NCBI GenBank assembly: GCA_942491465.1
Contig: CALOBA010000064.1
Span: 124,001 to 188,000 of the forward strand
DNA: 64,000 bases
Direction: 5' to 3'
Source: CALOBA01 sp942491465
Lineage (GTDB): Bacteria; Pseudomonadota; Gammaproteobacteria; Chromatiales; Chromatiaceae
This document shows, piece after piece, positions 37,601 to 45,040 of this stretch. The notes under the pieces are model-generated. The model searched no databases. It was not told the DNA's origin and was given only the letters and a program-made list of their open reading frames with translations. Made by a program: the position numbers and the translations under genes. Numbering within the stretch: position 1 is the stretch's first letter; each line of letters begins with the position of its first letter.

Positions 37601-40018
37601 GCCCCCGATACCCCCGAGGCCGCCCGCGCCCAGTCCGCAATCGATCGCGGCTACCTCAAGCTGGCGCGCCAGGCCCGCGCCGACGCCGACTGGGACCGTG
37701 CCCGCGCGCTCGCCCAGCAAGGCATGGACCGCACCGGCCAGCGCCAGCTCAAACTCGCGTTCCAAGATGAGCTCACGGCCATCGACAATGACCGCGCCGC
37801 CAGCGAGCAGGCCGTCGCCGACGCCGAGCGTGAGCGCCGCGAGGCCGAGCGTCAGGCCCGCATCGCCGAGATCGAAGGGGAGTTCGACAGCTTCATTGCC
37901 GGCATGTCGCCCACCGAGGCGGATGCCCAGTCCGCCCGCGCCCTGCTCGATCGCCTCGCCGGACTGGACCCGAACAACCCCCTGCTTGGCCAAGGCCCGG
38001 GGCGGATCAGCGCCGCCTTCGTCAACGCCGCCCGCGCCAAGGCGGAGGCGGAACAGTGGTCGGACGCCATCGATCTGATCCGCACCGGCCAACGCATCCT
38101 GCCGGGCTCCATCGAGCTGGAAGCCGAGCTGGCGAATCTGGATGCGGACTACAACCGCTACCTCGAGCGCCAACGTCTCGCCGCAATCGATGGCCAGGTC
38201 AAGCAGGTACGCGGCCTGATCGCGGCAACCGAGACCGACGACGACTGGAGTCGACGCTTGGGCGATGCCTTCGCCGAGCTGACCCGCATCGCCGACGGCG
38301 ACCGCGGCGTGATCGCGCCGCTGGAGCAGCAGCTCGCCCAGCGCTTCGAGCAGCGCATCACCGACCTGCGCAACCGCAACCTGTTCACCGCGGCGCGCAA
38401 TCAGCTCCAACTATGGCGGCAGCTGGTGCCTGCCGCCGAGGCCGAGCAGGACAAGGCCGGCGCCGAGCTGCGCTCCGCCGTCGCCGCCTGGGACCAGGCC
38501 GAGGACGCGCGTCGCCGCCAGGCCGAGGTCGCCGCCTTGACCCAGACCCTGCGCACCCAGGCCGAGGCCGACCAGCCGCAGGACGCCGAGCAGACCTTGG
38601 CCAAGCTGCGCGAGCGCCTGGGCGACCAAGACCCGTTTGTCGTCTTGGAAGGTCCCGGACTGATCGCCGACGCCTACGTGCGCCTGGCCGAGCAGAGTGC
38701 CAAGCGCGGCGTCACCAAGACCGCCCTCGCCCTGCTCGACAAGGCCGCAGCGCTGGTCCCGGACCGCGACCTGAGCAGCCTGCGCGAGCGCATCGAGCGC
38801 GAGGCCGAGCGGGACCGCCTGGGCGGCCTGATCGCCGGCACCCCGGCCGGCGAGCTGGGCGTGCTCGCTGCCGACATCGCCGCCCTCCGGGAACGCGCGC
38901 GGCAGGAGTTTGACGGCTGGCAGGAACAGTGGACCAGGACCCTGGTGCGGCGCATCGAATCCGCGCCGAGCCCGCAGGCCGGTCAGGAACTGCTCGACGC
39001 GGCTCTGGCCCTGTTCCCCGGCGACGCCCGGCTGGCCAAGGCGCGGCTGCCCAAGCCGGTCGAGTCCCGGATGATCGCCGAGGCCCGCGACGCCCTCGCC
39101 CAGCAGCGCTTGACCGCTGCCGGCGAGCTGTTGGCGCAGGCGCGCCGCGAGACCCCCGGCCACCCGGATCTCGCCCCGCTGGAGCAGCAGCGCGCCGCTG
39201 CCGTCGCCAAGGCCGAGAAGGCCAAGCAGCTCTATGAGCTGGCGATGCAGCGGGGTCAGTTCGCCAAGGCCAACAAGGCCCTGGATATTGCCAAGGCGAC
39301 TTGGACCGACGCCCCGTGGCTGACGTCCGGCAGCGGCGTGTCCACCGGCAAGACCACCCCGGCGGCGCCCGCGCAGACGTCGCAACGTCGCGACAGCTGC
39401 AACCCGCGCTTCGCCGGCCACGGCCGGCGCTCCGCCGCACGCTGCTTCGACACCATCAGCGGCGAGCCCGGTCCGCAGCTGGTGGTCATCCCCGCCGGAG
39501 CCGGCTCGGCGCGTCCGTTCGCGATCACCCGCTACGAGATCTCCATCGGCGACTACAATCGTTACTGCCAGGCCAGCCGCGAGTGCCGTCCCATCGGCGG
39601 CAGCAACAAGATGCCGCTGACCGGTGTCAGCAAGGCCCAGGCCGACGCCTATGCCCGCTGGCTGAGCCGCGTCAGCGGGGCGACCTATCGGCTGCCGAGC
39701 GACAACGAGTGGCTGTTCGCTGCCCGCTCCGACGATTCGCGCCCGAGCGGGACCGCGAACTGCCTGCTGCGCAGCGGCGGCCAAATCATCAAGGGCGGTG
39801 CGCCGAACCTGGTCAGTACCGGGCCGCAGAATAACTGGGGACTGGTCAACCACGTCGGCAACGTCCAGGAATGGACGCTCAGCGGCGGCGCGCTGCAGGC
39901 CCGCGGCGGCTACTTCGGCGACGACGCCGGCAACTGCGCCGTGACCCTGCGCCGACCGCATCCCGGGGGGGCGGACCGCAATACGGGGTTCCGCCTGGTG
40001 CGAGACATCAAAGAGTAA
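34676..40018 (+). CDS. ppkA: T6SS serine/threonine kinase PpkA with long coiled region and C-terminal FGE-sulfatase-like domain
   Basis: This 1780-aa kinase should phosphorylate the FHA protein to switch on the T6SS. Residues 1-245 are mostly disordered, with a duplicated GEPTEGQ and Ser/Thr-rich stretches. The kinase domain (about 252-525) has GRGGMG (260-265), Lys291 in AIKVL, Glu310, HSDFKPGN (389-396, catalytic Asp391) and DFG (409-411); the usual HRD arginine is Ser, so it is a non-RD kinase. A membrane helix follows (about 534-560). Then about 1000 residues of charged, Ala/Glu/Arg-rich helical repeats lead to a C-terminal formylglycine-generating-enzyme/sulfatase-modifying-type fold (about 1590-1778, with GNVQEWTLSGG and RNTGFRLVRD). 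The second half should be periplasmic. The start immediately follows the pppA stop. Confidence 0.9.
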   Translation: MDEVRKALGDFRNGNASVATVVAAFDNALLGDADACRELLAELESSGWFPLQLLPLLESRIPIAAAPQPAPSPAAADAAEGQGNDERTRFVGNPRRAARKDAAPQADIDDATRQTPAEPGDDAGDAERRRPDAAGSDPGEGVDSSMQHAEPERAPAAPIDPAAGLPAAAETVIDETRRSEADAPASGPRPQTGEPTEGQAGEPTEGQSTTDSSLSGTSHQSTGTSSTGTSTTQQDYPPVTGEPEVGALLRQRFLLEKVMGRGGMGVVFKARDLSKEEVSFSKDEKNYVAIKVLNDKFKQHPDSIKALGREFDKTQELRHPNIINLFDFDKDDGGNYFIAMELLQGRPLNEFIRELRKSGGLPFAEAFPIIEQMGLALAAAHNQRPPVIHSDFKPGNVFIDDDNTVKVFDFGIAQAARPAEGDMEKTNFDAKTLGALTPAYASLEMLSGLTPEAGDDIYALAIVAYELLSGQRPFGRRTNALEASTRGLEPPRIKTLNRRQWRGLARGLAFKRSDRTASAEEFLDALRPQRSRLPLVIAAGVVGVTGVGIAAWLLVIAPWLTEQERDRLRDAVAAAEQPEALPALLNRAAALPDAARRQITDAVIARLASAIAGSDDDTRAEALAVTETLADETGERVLDEAGQRLIDEFLTAERGALIQRLVILEQIPPGLSREVTKDAEDAILEALVEEARIAFEPQRGAFDYQRAAALLDQAERIDRDSKRVSDTKVELESTRKSEVNRLTTQLNALSDQGVLLPGEDGGPSVPALLETLARINPALDLADYNWLVSSYLDASKSVENRDPALAQRYVEQALALFPEDPGNQLRNQLASLEALSQQQAQAATLAQLQGRVRDALATLEAGEPSRRIVADLRQLRRLAPEDPLLADAATAIQAHIDAALPALLEQRDWKDARALVEQWPLLVGDTFVAERSARVDAERQRLAEQIDAIAERISNLIADAELSAADAALAELQTLAPDTPEAARAQSAIDRGYLKLARQARADADWDRARALAQQGMDRTGQRQLKLAFQDELTAIDNDRAASEQAVADAERERREAERQARIAEIEGEFDSFIAGMSPTEADAQSARALLDRLAGLDPNNPLLGQGPGRISAAFVNAARAKAEAEQWSDAIDLIRTGQRILPGSIELEAELANLDADYNRYLERQRLAAIDGQVKQVRGLIAATETDDDWSRRLGDAFAELTRIADGDRGVIAPLEQQLAQRFEQRITDLRNRNLFTAARNQLQLWRQLVPAAEAEQDKAGAELRSAVAAWDQAEDARRRQAEVAALTQTLRTQAEADQPQDAEQTLAKLRERLGDQDPFVVLEGPGLIADAYVRLAEQSAKRGVTKTALALLDKAAALVPDRDLSSLRERIEREAERDRLGGLIAGTPAGELGVLAADIAALRERARQEFDGWQEQWTRTLVRRIESAPSPQAGQELLDAALALFPGDARLAKARLPKPVESRMIAEARDALAQQRLTAAGELLAQARRETPGHPDLAPLEQQRAAAVAKAEKAKQLYELAMQRGQFAKANKALDIAKATWTDAPWLTSGSGVSTGKTTPAAPAQTSQRRDSCNPRFAGHGRRSAARCFDTISGEPGPQLVVIPAGAGSARPFAITRYEISIGDYNRYCQASRECRPIGGSNKMPLTGVSKAQADAYARWLSRVSGATYRLPSDNEWLFAARSDDSRPSGTANCLLRSGGQIIKGGAPNLVSTGPQNNWGLVNHVGNVQEWTLSGGALQARGGYFGDDAGNCAVTLRRPHPGGADRNTGFRLVRDIKE

Positions 40019-40022
40019 GCGC

Positions 40023-42002
40023 GTGATCAACGAGACAGGCCCATCGCAACTGCGCCTGCTGGCAAAGGACTATGCCGACGGCCGCCTACAACGCGAAGAC
40101 TATCTGCAACGACGGACGCAGTTCCTCGACGCCCTCGGCAACCAGGGACCTCGCCGAGCCACGCCCGCGGCACCGAGGCGCGCGGAGGCGGCGGCTGCGC
40201 CGGCCGCCGTCGACAGCCGCATGGCGCCCCCGGGGCGCGGAACAGGCAGGTCGCAGGGTCGCAAGACACTGGTGATCGGCCTCGGCATAGGGTTCGCCCT
40301 AGTGCTCGGTGCCGGTGCCGGCGTCTGGCTGCTCGGCGGTGGCGAGCCCGCCTGGGAGGTCGGCCCGCGGGGCGCCGAAGATCCGAGCGATGAGCCGCGC
40401 TCGGAATCGCCGGCAGCGACCCTGCCGGCCCCGCAAGCGCATGCCGGTGCCGAGATCGCGGATGGCGGCGAGGTCAACGCCGAACAGGCCGCCGACAGCA
40501 TCGAGATCTTCCTCGACGAGGCCAACTGGGGGGCGGCCGGCATCCTGGCCCGCGGGGAGCTCGTCGAACAATGGCAGGGCTTCGCCCCCGAGCTGCGAGC
40601 GCAGGTGCGCGCCAAGCCGGCCTTCCGGCGCTTGGAGCGCGAGCTTCACGAGACGCTGGAGATCGAGCGCGCCTTGGGTCGGGGGGACGACGAACTCGCC
40701 TCGCTGCTGCAGTTTGGTCGCGCGCTCGGCATCACCGTGGCTGCACCCGAGCCCCCACCTGCCGAGGTGGTCCTGGCCGCCGAAACCGAGCCCCGTTGCG
40801 CACCGGGCGCCGATTGCGAGCCGGCCGGCGCGCCCCCTCGAGCGCTGACACCGCCGCAGGCTATCGCCGCGACGGATTCCGGCATCGATTCGGTCTCCGA
40901 GCCGCATGAACCGTTGCCGCGCACACCACCGTTGCTCGACGAGGAGCCCTCTCCGACACCCGCAACCGCCCCCGAGGCTGAAGGCCCCGGGCACTCCACC
41001 ACCGCGCCGGCTCTAGACGCGATCGCCGCCAGGACTCCGGCCACCACCCTGACCGAGGCGCCCGCGCCCACGGCCACGCCGACACGGCAAGCAGAACCTG
41101 TCGCAAGCACCGACGGGCCCGCTACGCCGGCCGCTGTGGTTACAGCGCCCGCGCAGACGCCCGCTGACGTACCCACCCGCGATCCCGCCCAGGGCGATGT
41201 CGGCGAGGATCGGCCGCCCGAGGCAGTCGCCGCCGCCACGGACTCGGAACCGACCAGGCCTGAGCGCGGCGCCGCGGCAGCGGCCGACGACCGTTCCGCG
41301 GAAGCTGCCGCCGCAAGACCCGTCACACCGGCAATCCCCGCCGGTTTGCTGCCACCTTCGGCAACGCTCGTGACCGGCCCGGGCCAAGGCAGGCCGGCCG
41401 AGACCCCCATCGCAGCGGCGACGACCATCCCCGCACAGCCTGCGGCCGACGCCCCAACAGCGCTGCCCGCCTTGGCGTCGTTGCTGCCCCGCGACCCCGG
41501 CAGGGATCTGTGCGCCCGTCTCGCGGCGAGACCGCCCTTCAGCGACCGAACGACCTATCCCTGCTTTGATCGTATTCTCACATCCAACGCCAAGGGGCCG
41601 CGACTGACCGTCATCCCGGGCGGCGTTCCCTTCGCCTTGACCACCCAGGCCTACGACTTGAAGGACCTGCAGCGCACCTGGTGCCGCCAGCGCCGGGTGA
41701 ACTGCGAAGATGGATCACCCCTGGGAGTGAGCCGCAGCGACGCGCAGTTTGAAAAGCCGAAAAAGGTGCAGATCCCGACGGATGCGACGAAGTTGGCGGC
41801 CGACTTGGCGCGCACGCTCAGCGCCGGAACCGGTTACAGCTACAGCATCGCGTCCCAGACCGAGCTCGCGGATGCCGCCCGCTACGGGATCGGCACAGGT
41901 CCCGGGCTCCACCTGCTCCGACAACTGACCCTGCCGCGCCGCCCTGCGGAGGCCAAGGCACTGCAGGCCTGGTGGCAGCGTCACCATCGCCCGTCCAACT
42001 GA
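40023..42002 (+). CDS. Unknown membrane protein with degenerate FGE-like C-terminal domain, T6SS-associated
   Basis: The 659-aa product has a short cytoplasmic N-terminus resembling a helical hairpin (RLLAKDYADGRLQREDYLQRR), one membrane helix (about 81-104), and a small helical segment (about 125-210). A long Pro/Thr/Ala-rich linker (about 235-480) leads to a C-terminal domain (about 490-655). That domain aligns by eye with the FGE-like end of the adjacent kinase: YPCFDRI matches ARCFDTI, LTVIPGGVPFALT matches LVVIPAGAGSARPFAIT, and CRQRRVNC matches CQASRECR. It then stops before the GNVQEW and RNTGFR motifs, so it is a truncated, presumably non-catalytic copy. GTG start, 4 bp after ppkA. 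It is likely an envelope partner of the T6SS kinase; its role is unknown. Confidence 0.65.
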   Translation: MINETGPSQLRLLAKDYADGRLQREDYLQRRTQFLDALGNQGPRRATPAAPRRAEAAAAPAAVDSRMAPPGRGTGRSQGRKTLVIGLGIGFALVLGAGAGVWLLGGGEPAWEVGPRGAEDPSDEPRSESPAATLPAPQAHAGAEIADGGEVNAEQAADSIEIFLDEANWGAAGILARGELVEQWQGFAPELRAQVRAKPAFRRLERELHETLEIERALGRGDDELASLLQFGRALGITVAAPEPPPAEVVLAAETEPRCAPGADCEPAGAPPRALTPPQAIAATDSGIDSVSEPHEPLPRTPPLLDEEPSPTPATAPEAEGPGHSTTAPALDAIAARTPATTLTEAPAPTATPTRQAEPVASTDGPATPAAVVTAPAQTPADVPTRDPAQGDVGEDRPPEAVAAATDSEPTRPERGAAAAADDRSAEAAAARPVTPAIPAGLLPPSATLVTGPGQGRPAETPIAAATTIPAQPAADAPTALPALASLLPRDPGRDLCARLAARPPFSDRTTYPCFDRILTSNAKGPRLTVIPGGVPFALTTQAYDLKDLQRTWCRQRRVNCEDGSPLGVSRSDAQFEKPKKVQIPTDATKLAADLARTLSAGTGYSYSIASQTELADAARYGIGTGPGLHLLRQLTLPRRPAEAKALQAWWQRHHRPSN

Positions 42003-42047
42003 GCCCGTCAACCATTCGGACAGCCGCCCCACAGCGAGGCCGAAGAC

Positions 42048-43856
42048 ATGCAGCTATCCTTCACCCACGGCCCAAGCGCGCTGCCTCGCGCGCCCGCCTA
42101 TCGGACCCTGATCCTCGGCGATCTCGACCCGGACGGTGCCGCGGGCCATCAAGGGCCCATCCGTATCGATCGCGCCGGCTTCAATGCGGTTTTCGATGCC
42201 ATCGCGCCGGTCTTGGATCTCGACCTCGACAACGCCCTGAGCGCCCGCGCCGAGACCTGGTGGCTAAAGCTCCAGTTCCGGAGCCTGAACGACTTCACCC
42301 CCGAGGGCCTCATCCGCGCCATCCCGGAGCTGGGCTGGATCGACGGTCTGCGCCAGGCCATCGTTGAGGTCGCTGCCGGGCGCACGCCGCCGGGCCGGCT
42401 CCGCGACATGCTCGACGACTATGCCGGCCTTGCCCCCCTGGCCGACGCCCTCGGCCGATGTCGCCAGGCCCTCGCCGCGGGCGAGGCCCGGCCCAAACCC
42501 GCGCCCAAGCCCGCGCCGACACCAAGCCCCGCGCCGTCGGCACCCGCCGGCGGTACCGACCCCCTCGATCGCCTGTTCGACCTGGTCGATGCCGGAGGCC
42601 CCGCCAAAGACGACGCCGACGCCTCGGCGCCGAAGGCCAACAGCGCCGTCGGCGGCGCCATCGCCGCCATCGGCCGACAAGGCGGCCAGCGCCGACCGTT
42701 GAGCGGCCTTGATGGGGCTTCGGCCCTGGTGACCGAGCTGCTCGAGCGGCAGGTCCGGCTGATCCTCTCGCACCCGCGCTTCATCGCCCTGGAACAGGCC
42801 TGGCGCGGACTGCGCTGGCTGCTGCAAGGCGTCGGCGGCGACGTCCCCGTCGATGTGCACTGCCTGCCCTGCCGGTTCACCGATGCCGCCGAGGCCATTG
42901 CCCGGGCCAGGCCGGCAGCGGCCGAAGGGGCCGGGGAGGGCGCGGGCGGCGGTTTCGACCTGATCCTTGCCGACTTTGCTGCCGGCACCCGTGAACTCGA
43001 CGCGGTCCTGGCCATCGCCGGCGCCGCCGAGGCGATCATGACCCCGGTGCTGCTGACCCTCGACGACGGCTTCCTGCAGCCCCCGGAGGGCAAGCCCTTG
43101 GGCCGGGTGCGCGACCCGGCCAACCTGCTCGACCAGCCGGTCTACCAGCGCTGGAACGCCCGCACCGATGCCCCGGCCCTGCGCTGGCTGGGCTGTTGCT
43201 TCAACGACCTGCTGCTGCGCCCGCCCTACCGGCCGGGCAGCCGCCGCGGTGCCGGCATCACCCAGCCGCCCCAGGCTGGGCTATGGGGACATGCCGGCTG
43301 GCTGGTGGCACGGCGCATCATCGAGCAGCAGCAGCAGACCGACTGGCCGGCGCCGATCACCGGTGCACGCAACGGCCGCATTGAGGATTTAGACCTGATG
43401 GACCCTGGCGACGGCGCGCAGCGTCCATTGCGGCACCTGCTCTCGCCGGAACAGGCCGAGGACTTGGGCCGGGTCGGGATCATCGCCTTGGCCTGTGCCG
43501 AGGATCAGGACAGCGCCTGGATCACCGCCGCCCCGTCGTTGCTGCGCATCCAGCCCCAGGCCCAAGCCGATGTCACCCGAGCCCAGCGTCGCGACGCCGG
43601 TCTGGCGTTTCAGCTCGTCCGTGCTCGCTTGGCCCAGTGCATCATCGGCGCGCTGGACCGCCTCGTCGGCGGCAACGCCGGAGAGACCGCGGCAGCCCTG
43701 GAGCGCTACGCCGAGGGCCTGGTCGCCGGCACCGGCCCCTCCGCCGGTGCCTCCATCAGTCAGGCCGACGACGAGCCGGGACAACTGCTGCTGACCATCC
43801 GTGTCGGCGAGCAGGTGGTCTCCGGCCTTTCAGTGGAGATGCAACTCAGCCTATGA
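42048..43856 (+). CDS. TssB-TssC-like fusion protein, divergent T6SS sheath homologue
   Basis: The 602-aa product looks like both sheath subunits in one chain. Residues about 17-105 follow the TssB pattern (ILGDLDP, then IDRAGFNAVFDAIAP and FRSLNDFTPEGLIRAIPEL). A Pro-rich linker spans about 148-215. Residues about 220-600 follow TssC: SHPRFIALEQAWRGLRWLL (241-259), FDLILADF, WLGCCFNDLLLRPPY, LWGHAGWLVARRI and a C-terminal LLLTIRVGEQVVSGLSVEMQL. Several TssC segments are shortened and the hallmark LPRFLLRLPYG is altered. It is therefore probably a specialised paralogue rather than the working sheath, whose genes are not in this window. The gene lies 45 bp after the FGE-like gene in the T6SS operon. 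The homology is inferred by eye. Confidence 0.7.
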   Translation: MQLSFTHGPSALPRAPAYRTLILGDLDPDGAAGHQGPIRIDRAGFNAVFDAIAPVLDLDLDNALSARAETWWLKLQFRSLNDFTPEGLIRAIPELGWIDGLRQAIVEVAAGRTPPGRLRDMLDDYAGLAPLADALGRCRQALAAGEARPKPAPKPAPTPSPAPSAPAGGTDPLDRLFDLVDAGGPAKDDADASAPKANSAVGGAIAAIGRQGGQRRPLSGLDGASALVTELLERQVRLILSHPRFIALEQAWRGLRWLLQGVGGDVPVDVHCLPCRFTDAAEAIARARPAAAEGAGEGAGGGFDLILADFAAGTRELDAVLAIAGAAEAIMTPVLLTLDDGFLQPPEGKPLGRVRDPANLLDQPVYQRWNARTDAPALRWLGCCFNDLLLRPPYRPGSRRGAGITQPPQAGLWGHAGWLVARRIIEQQQQTDWPAPITGARNGRIEDLDLMDPGDGAQRPLRHLLSPEQAEDLGRVGIIALACAEDQDSAWITAAPSLLRIQPQAQADVTRAQRRDAGLAFQLVRARLAQCIIGALDRLVGGNAGETAAALERYAEGLVAGTGPSAGASISQADDEPGQLLLTIRVGEQVVSGLSVEMQLSL

Positions 43857-43953
43857 TCCTGGAAACAGCGCCTGCCATCGCGTTGCAATGCAGGTGTGAC
43901 GGATGGCCGTTGCACCTGAGCCACCGACCGACAGGACAAGAGCGCCCGGCACG

Positions 43954-44703
43954 ATGACCAAGGTCAAAGACATCCAACTCGATCAGCTAACTGGCTTGCG
44001 CGATGCCTCGCAGAAGATCTCCCAATCCCTGCACCAGTTGCTGTCCACCCAAATCAAGACCCTGACCCCGTTGTTCGCGCCGCGCAAGGTGCTGGGCGAA
44101 TTCATGGAAAGCGCCTTCAAGGACAAGGTCCCCGGCGCCGACAAGCAGTTCGCCAAGCTCGAAGGGCGCTACAAGGCCCTCTGCCAGTCACCCTTCGGCA
44201 TACCGCCGAAGCTTGCCACGCCGATCCCGAACATCAAGAACCAGCTCGCGCTGTATCCCTGGTCCTATCCCTATACCATCGGCGAGATGGTGCTCAGCGT
44301 GCGCTCGCCGGTGCGCTGGGTGCTGGCCTACGGTGCCAGCTATGACCTGACCAAGCTGCTGGCCGATCATCTGTCCGGCGAGAAGTCGCGCCCGGAGGAT
44401 CTGAAGACCCTGATGCTGACCAGCCTGACCATGTCCGCCCTGGTGGACATGAGCGCCGGCCTCAAGGAGCTGATCGAAGGTCTCAACTTCAGCATCGGCG
44501 TCGAGCATTCGAGCATCGCCGGCGACCTCCCGTTCATCGTCATCTCCGCGCCCCTGAGTGCCTTTCGCCCGCAGGACGACATGATGAAGATCGTTGCCCA
44601 GCTCTCCGGCACACCGGTGTTCGAGGAGCTGGTGGACGTGGAGGAGATCCCCGGCCTGGAGCACCCGTTCAAGACCCGGCTGCAGGGCATCGGCGGCGGC
44701 TGA
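43954..44703 (+). CDS. Uncharacterised 249-aa protein, last gene of the T6SS operon
   Basis: I do not recognise this family. The product has no signal peptide and no clear membrane helix. The N-terminal 60 residues look helical and amphipathic (LTGLRDASQKISQSLHQLL), followed by a compact alpha/beta-looking body with PWSYPYTIGEMVLSVRSPV, SLTMSALVDMSAGL and a C-terminal DVEEIPGLEHPFKTRLQ. ATG 43954 is chosen; an in-frame ATG at 43903 would add 17 residues of different composition. It lies 97 bp after the sheath-like fusion gene on the same strand and is followed by a palindromic element that may end the transcript. Its position suggests a partner of the fusion protein; this is not shown by sequence. 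Confidence 0.6.
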   Translation: MTKVKDIQLDQLTGLRDASQKISQSLHQLLSTQIKTLTPLFAPRKVLGEFMESAFKDKVPGADKQFAKLEGRYKALCQSPFGIPPKLATPIPNIKNQLALYPWSYPYTIGEMVLSVRSPVRWVLAYGASYDLTKLLADHLSGEKSRPEDLKTLMLTSLTMSALVDMSAGLKELIEGLNFSIGVEHSSIAGDLPFIVISAPLSAFRPQDDMMKIVAQLSGTPVFEELVDVEEIPGLEHPFKTRLQGIGGG

Positions 44704-44725
44704 AGGACCGGTGCGCCTCAGTCAA

Positions 44726-44814
44726 GGTTCAGAAACAAGTGGTGCAGACGCAACCACGAAATGGCCAATCAAAAGGTTCAGCGAGCGGGCGTCTGCGCCA
44801 CTTGTTTCTGAACC
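44726..44814 (+). repeat. 89-bp palindromic element, copy 2
   Basis: Terminal arms of 26 bp (44726-44751 and 44789-44814) are inverted copies with 25 of 26 matches, beginning GGTTCAGAAACAAGTGG. A 37-bp centre separates them. It is 87 of 89 bp identical or nearly so to copy 3 at 63238 (visible change: AAATGG versus AAACGG). It lies 22 bp after the stop codon of the last T6SS gene and would fold into a long hairpin in the mRNA. Confidence 0.95.
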
Positions 44815-44958
44815 GATCCTAAGGACTAGGGCGACGACCTCGCTCGGACCTGGATGGACAACTCGAGCATGTACATGGTCATGTCCCACATCCATCTCTT
44901 GCCTCCAACGCAGCCTGACCTGAAACAACGTTTTCGGTACTGAAAAACTTAGCAAAAG

Positions 44959-45008
44959 TCAGGAAATCCTGAGCCATGATGGGGCTTAAGAACCCCCTCC
45001 GGTATACT
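44959..45008 (+). promoter_or_regulatory. Promoter region of fumarase gene with palindromic operator candidate
   Basis: TATACT (45003-45008) is a good -10 box 32 bp before the fumA ATG, which has GGAG at 45029-45032. No strong -35 box is visible, and instead a perfect inverted repeat TCAGGA-AA-TCCTGA (44959-44972) is centred near -50, a typical activator position. The rest of 44815-45040 holds nothing else that I can name. Confidence 0.5.
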
Positions 45009-45040
45009 CTCGCCTTTCCCGGCCAACCGGAGCACATGCC

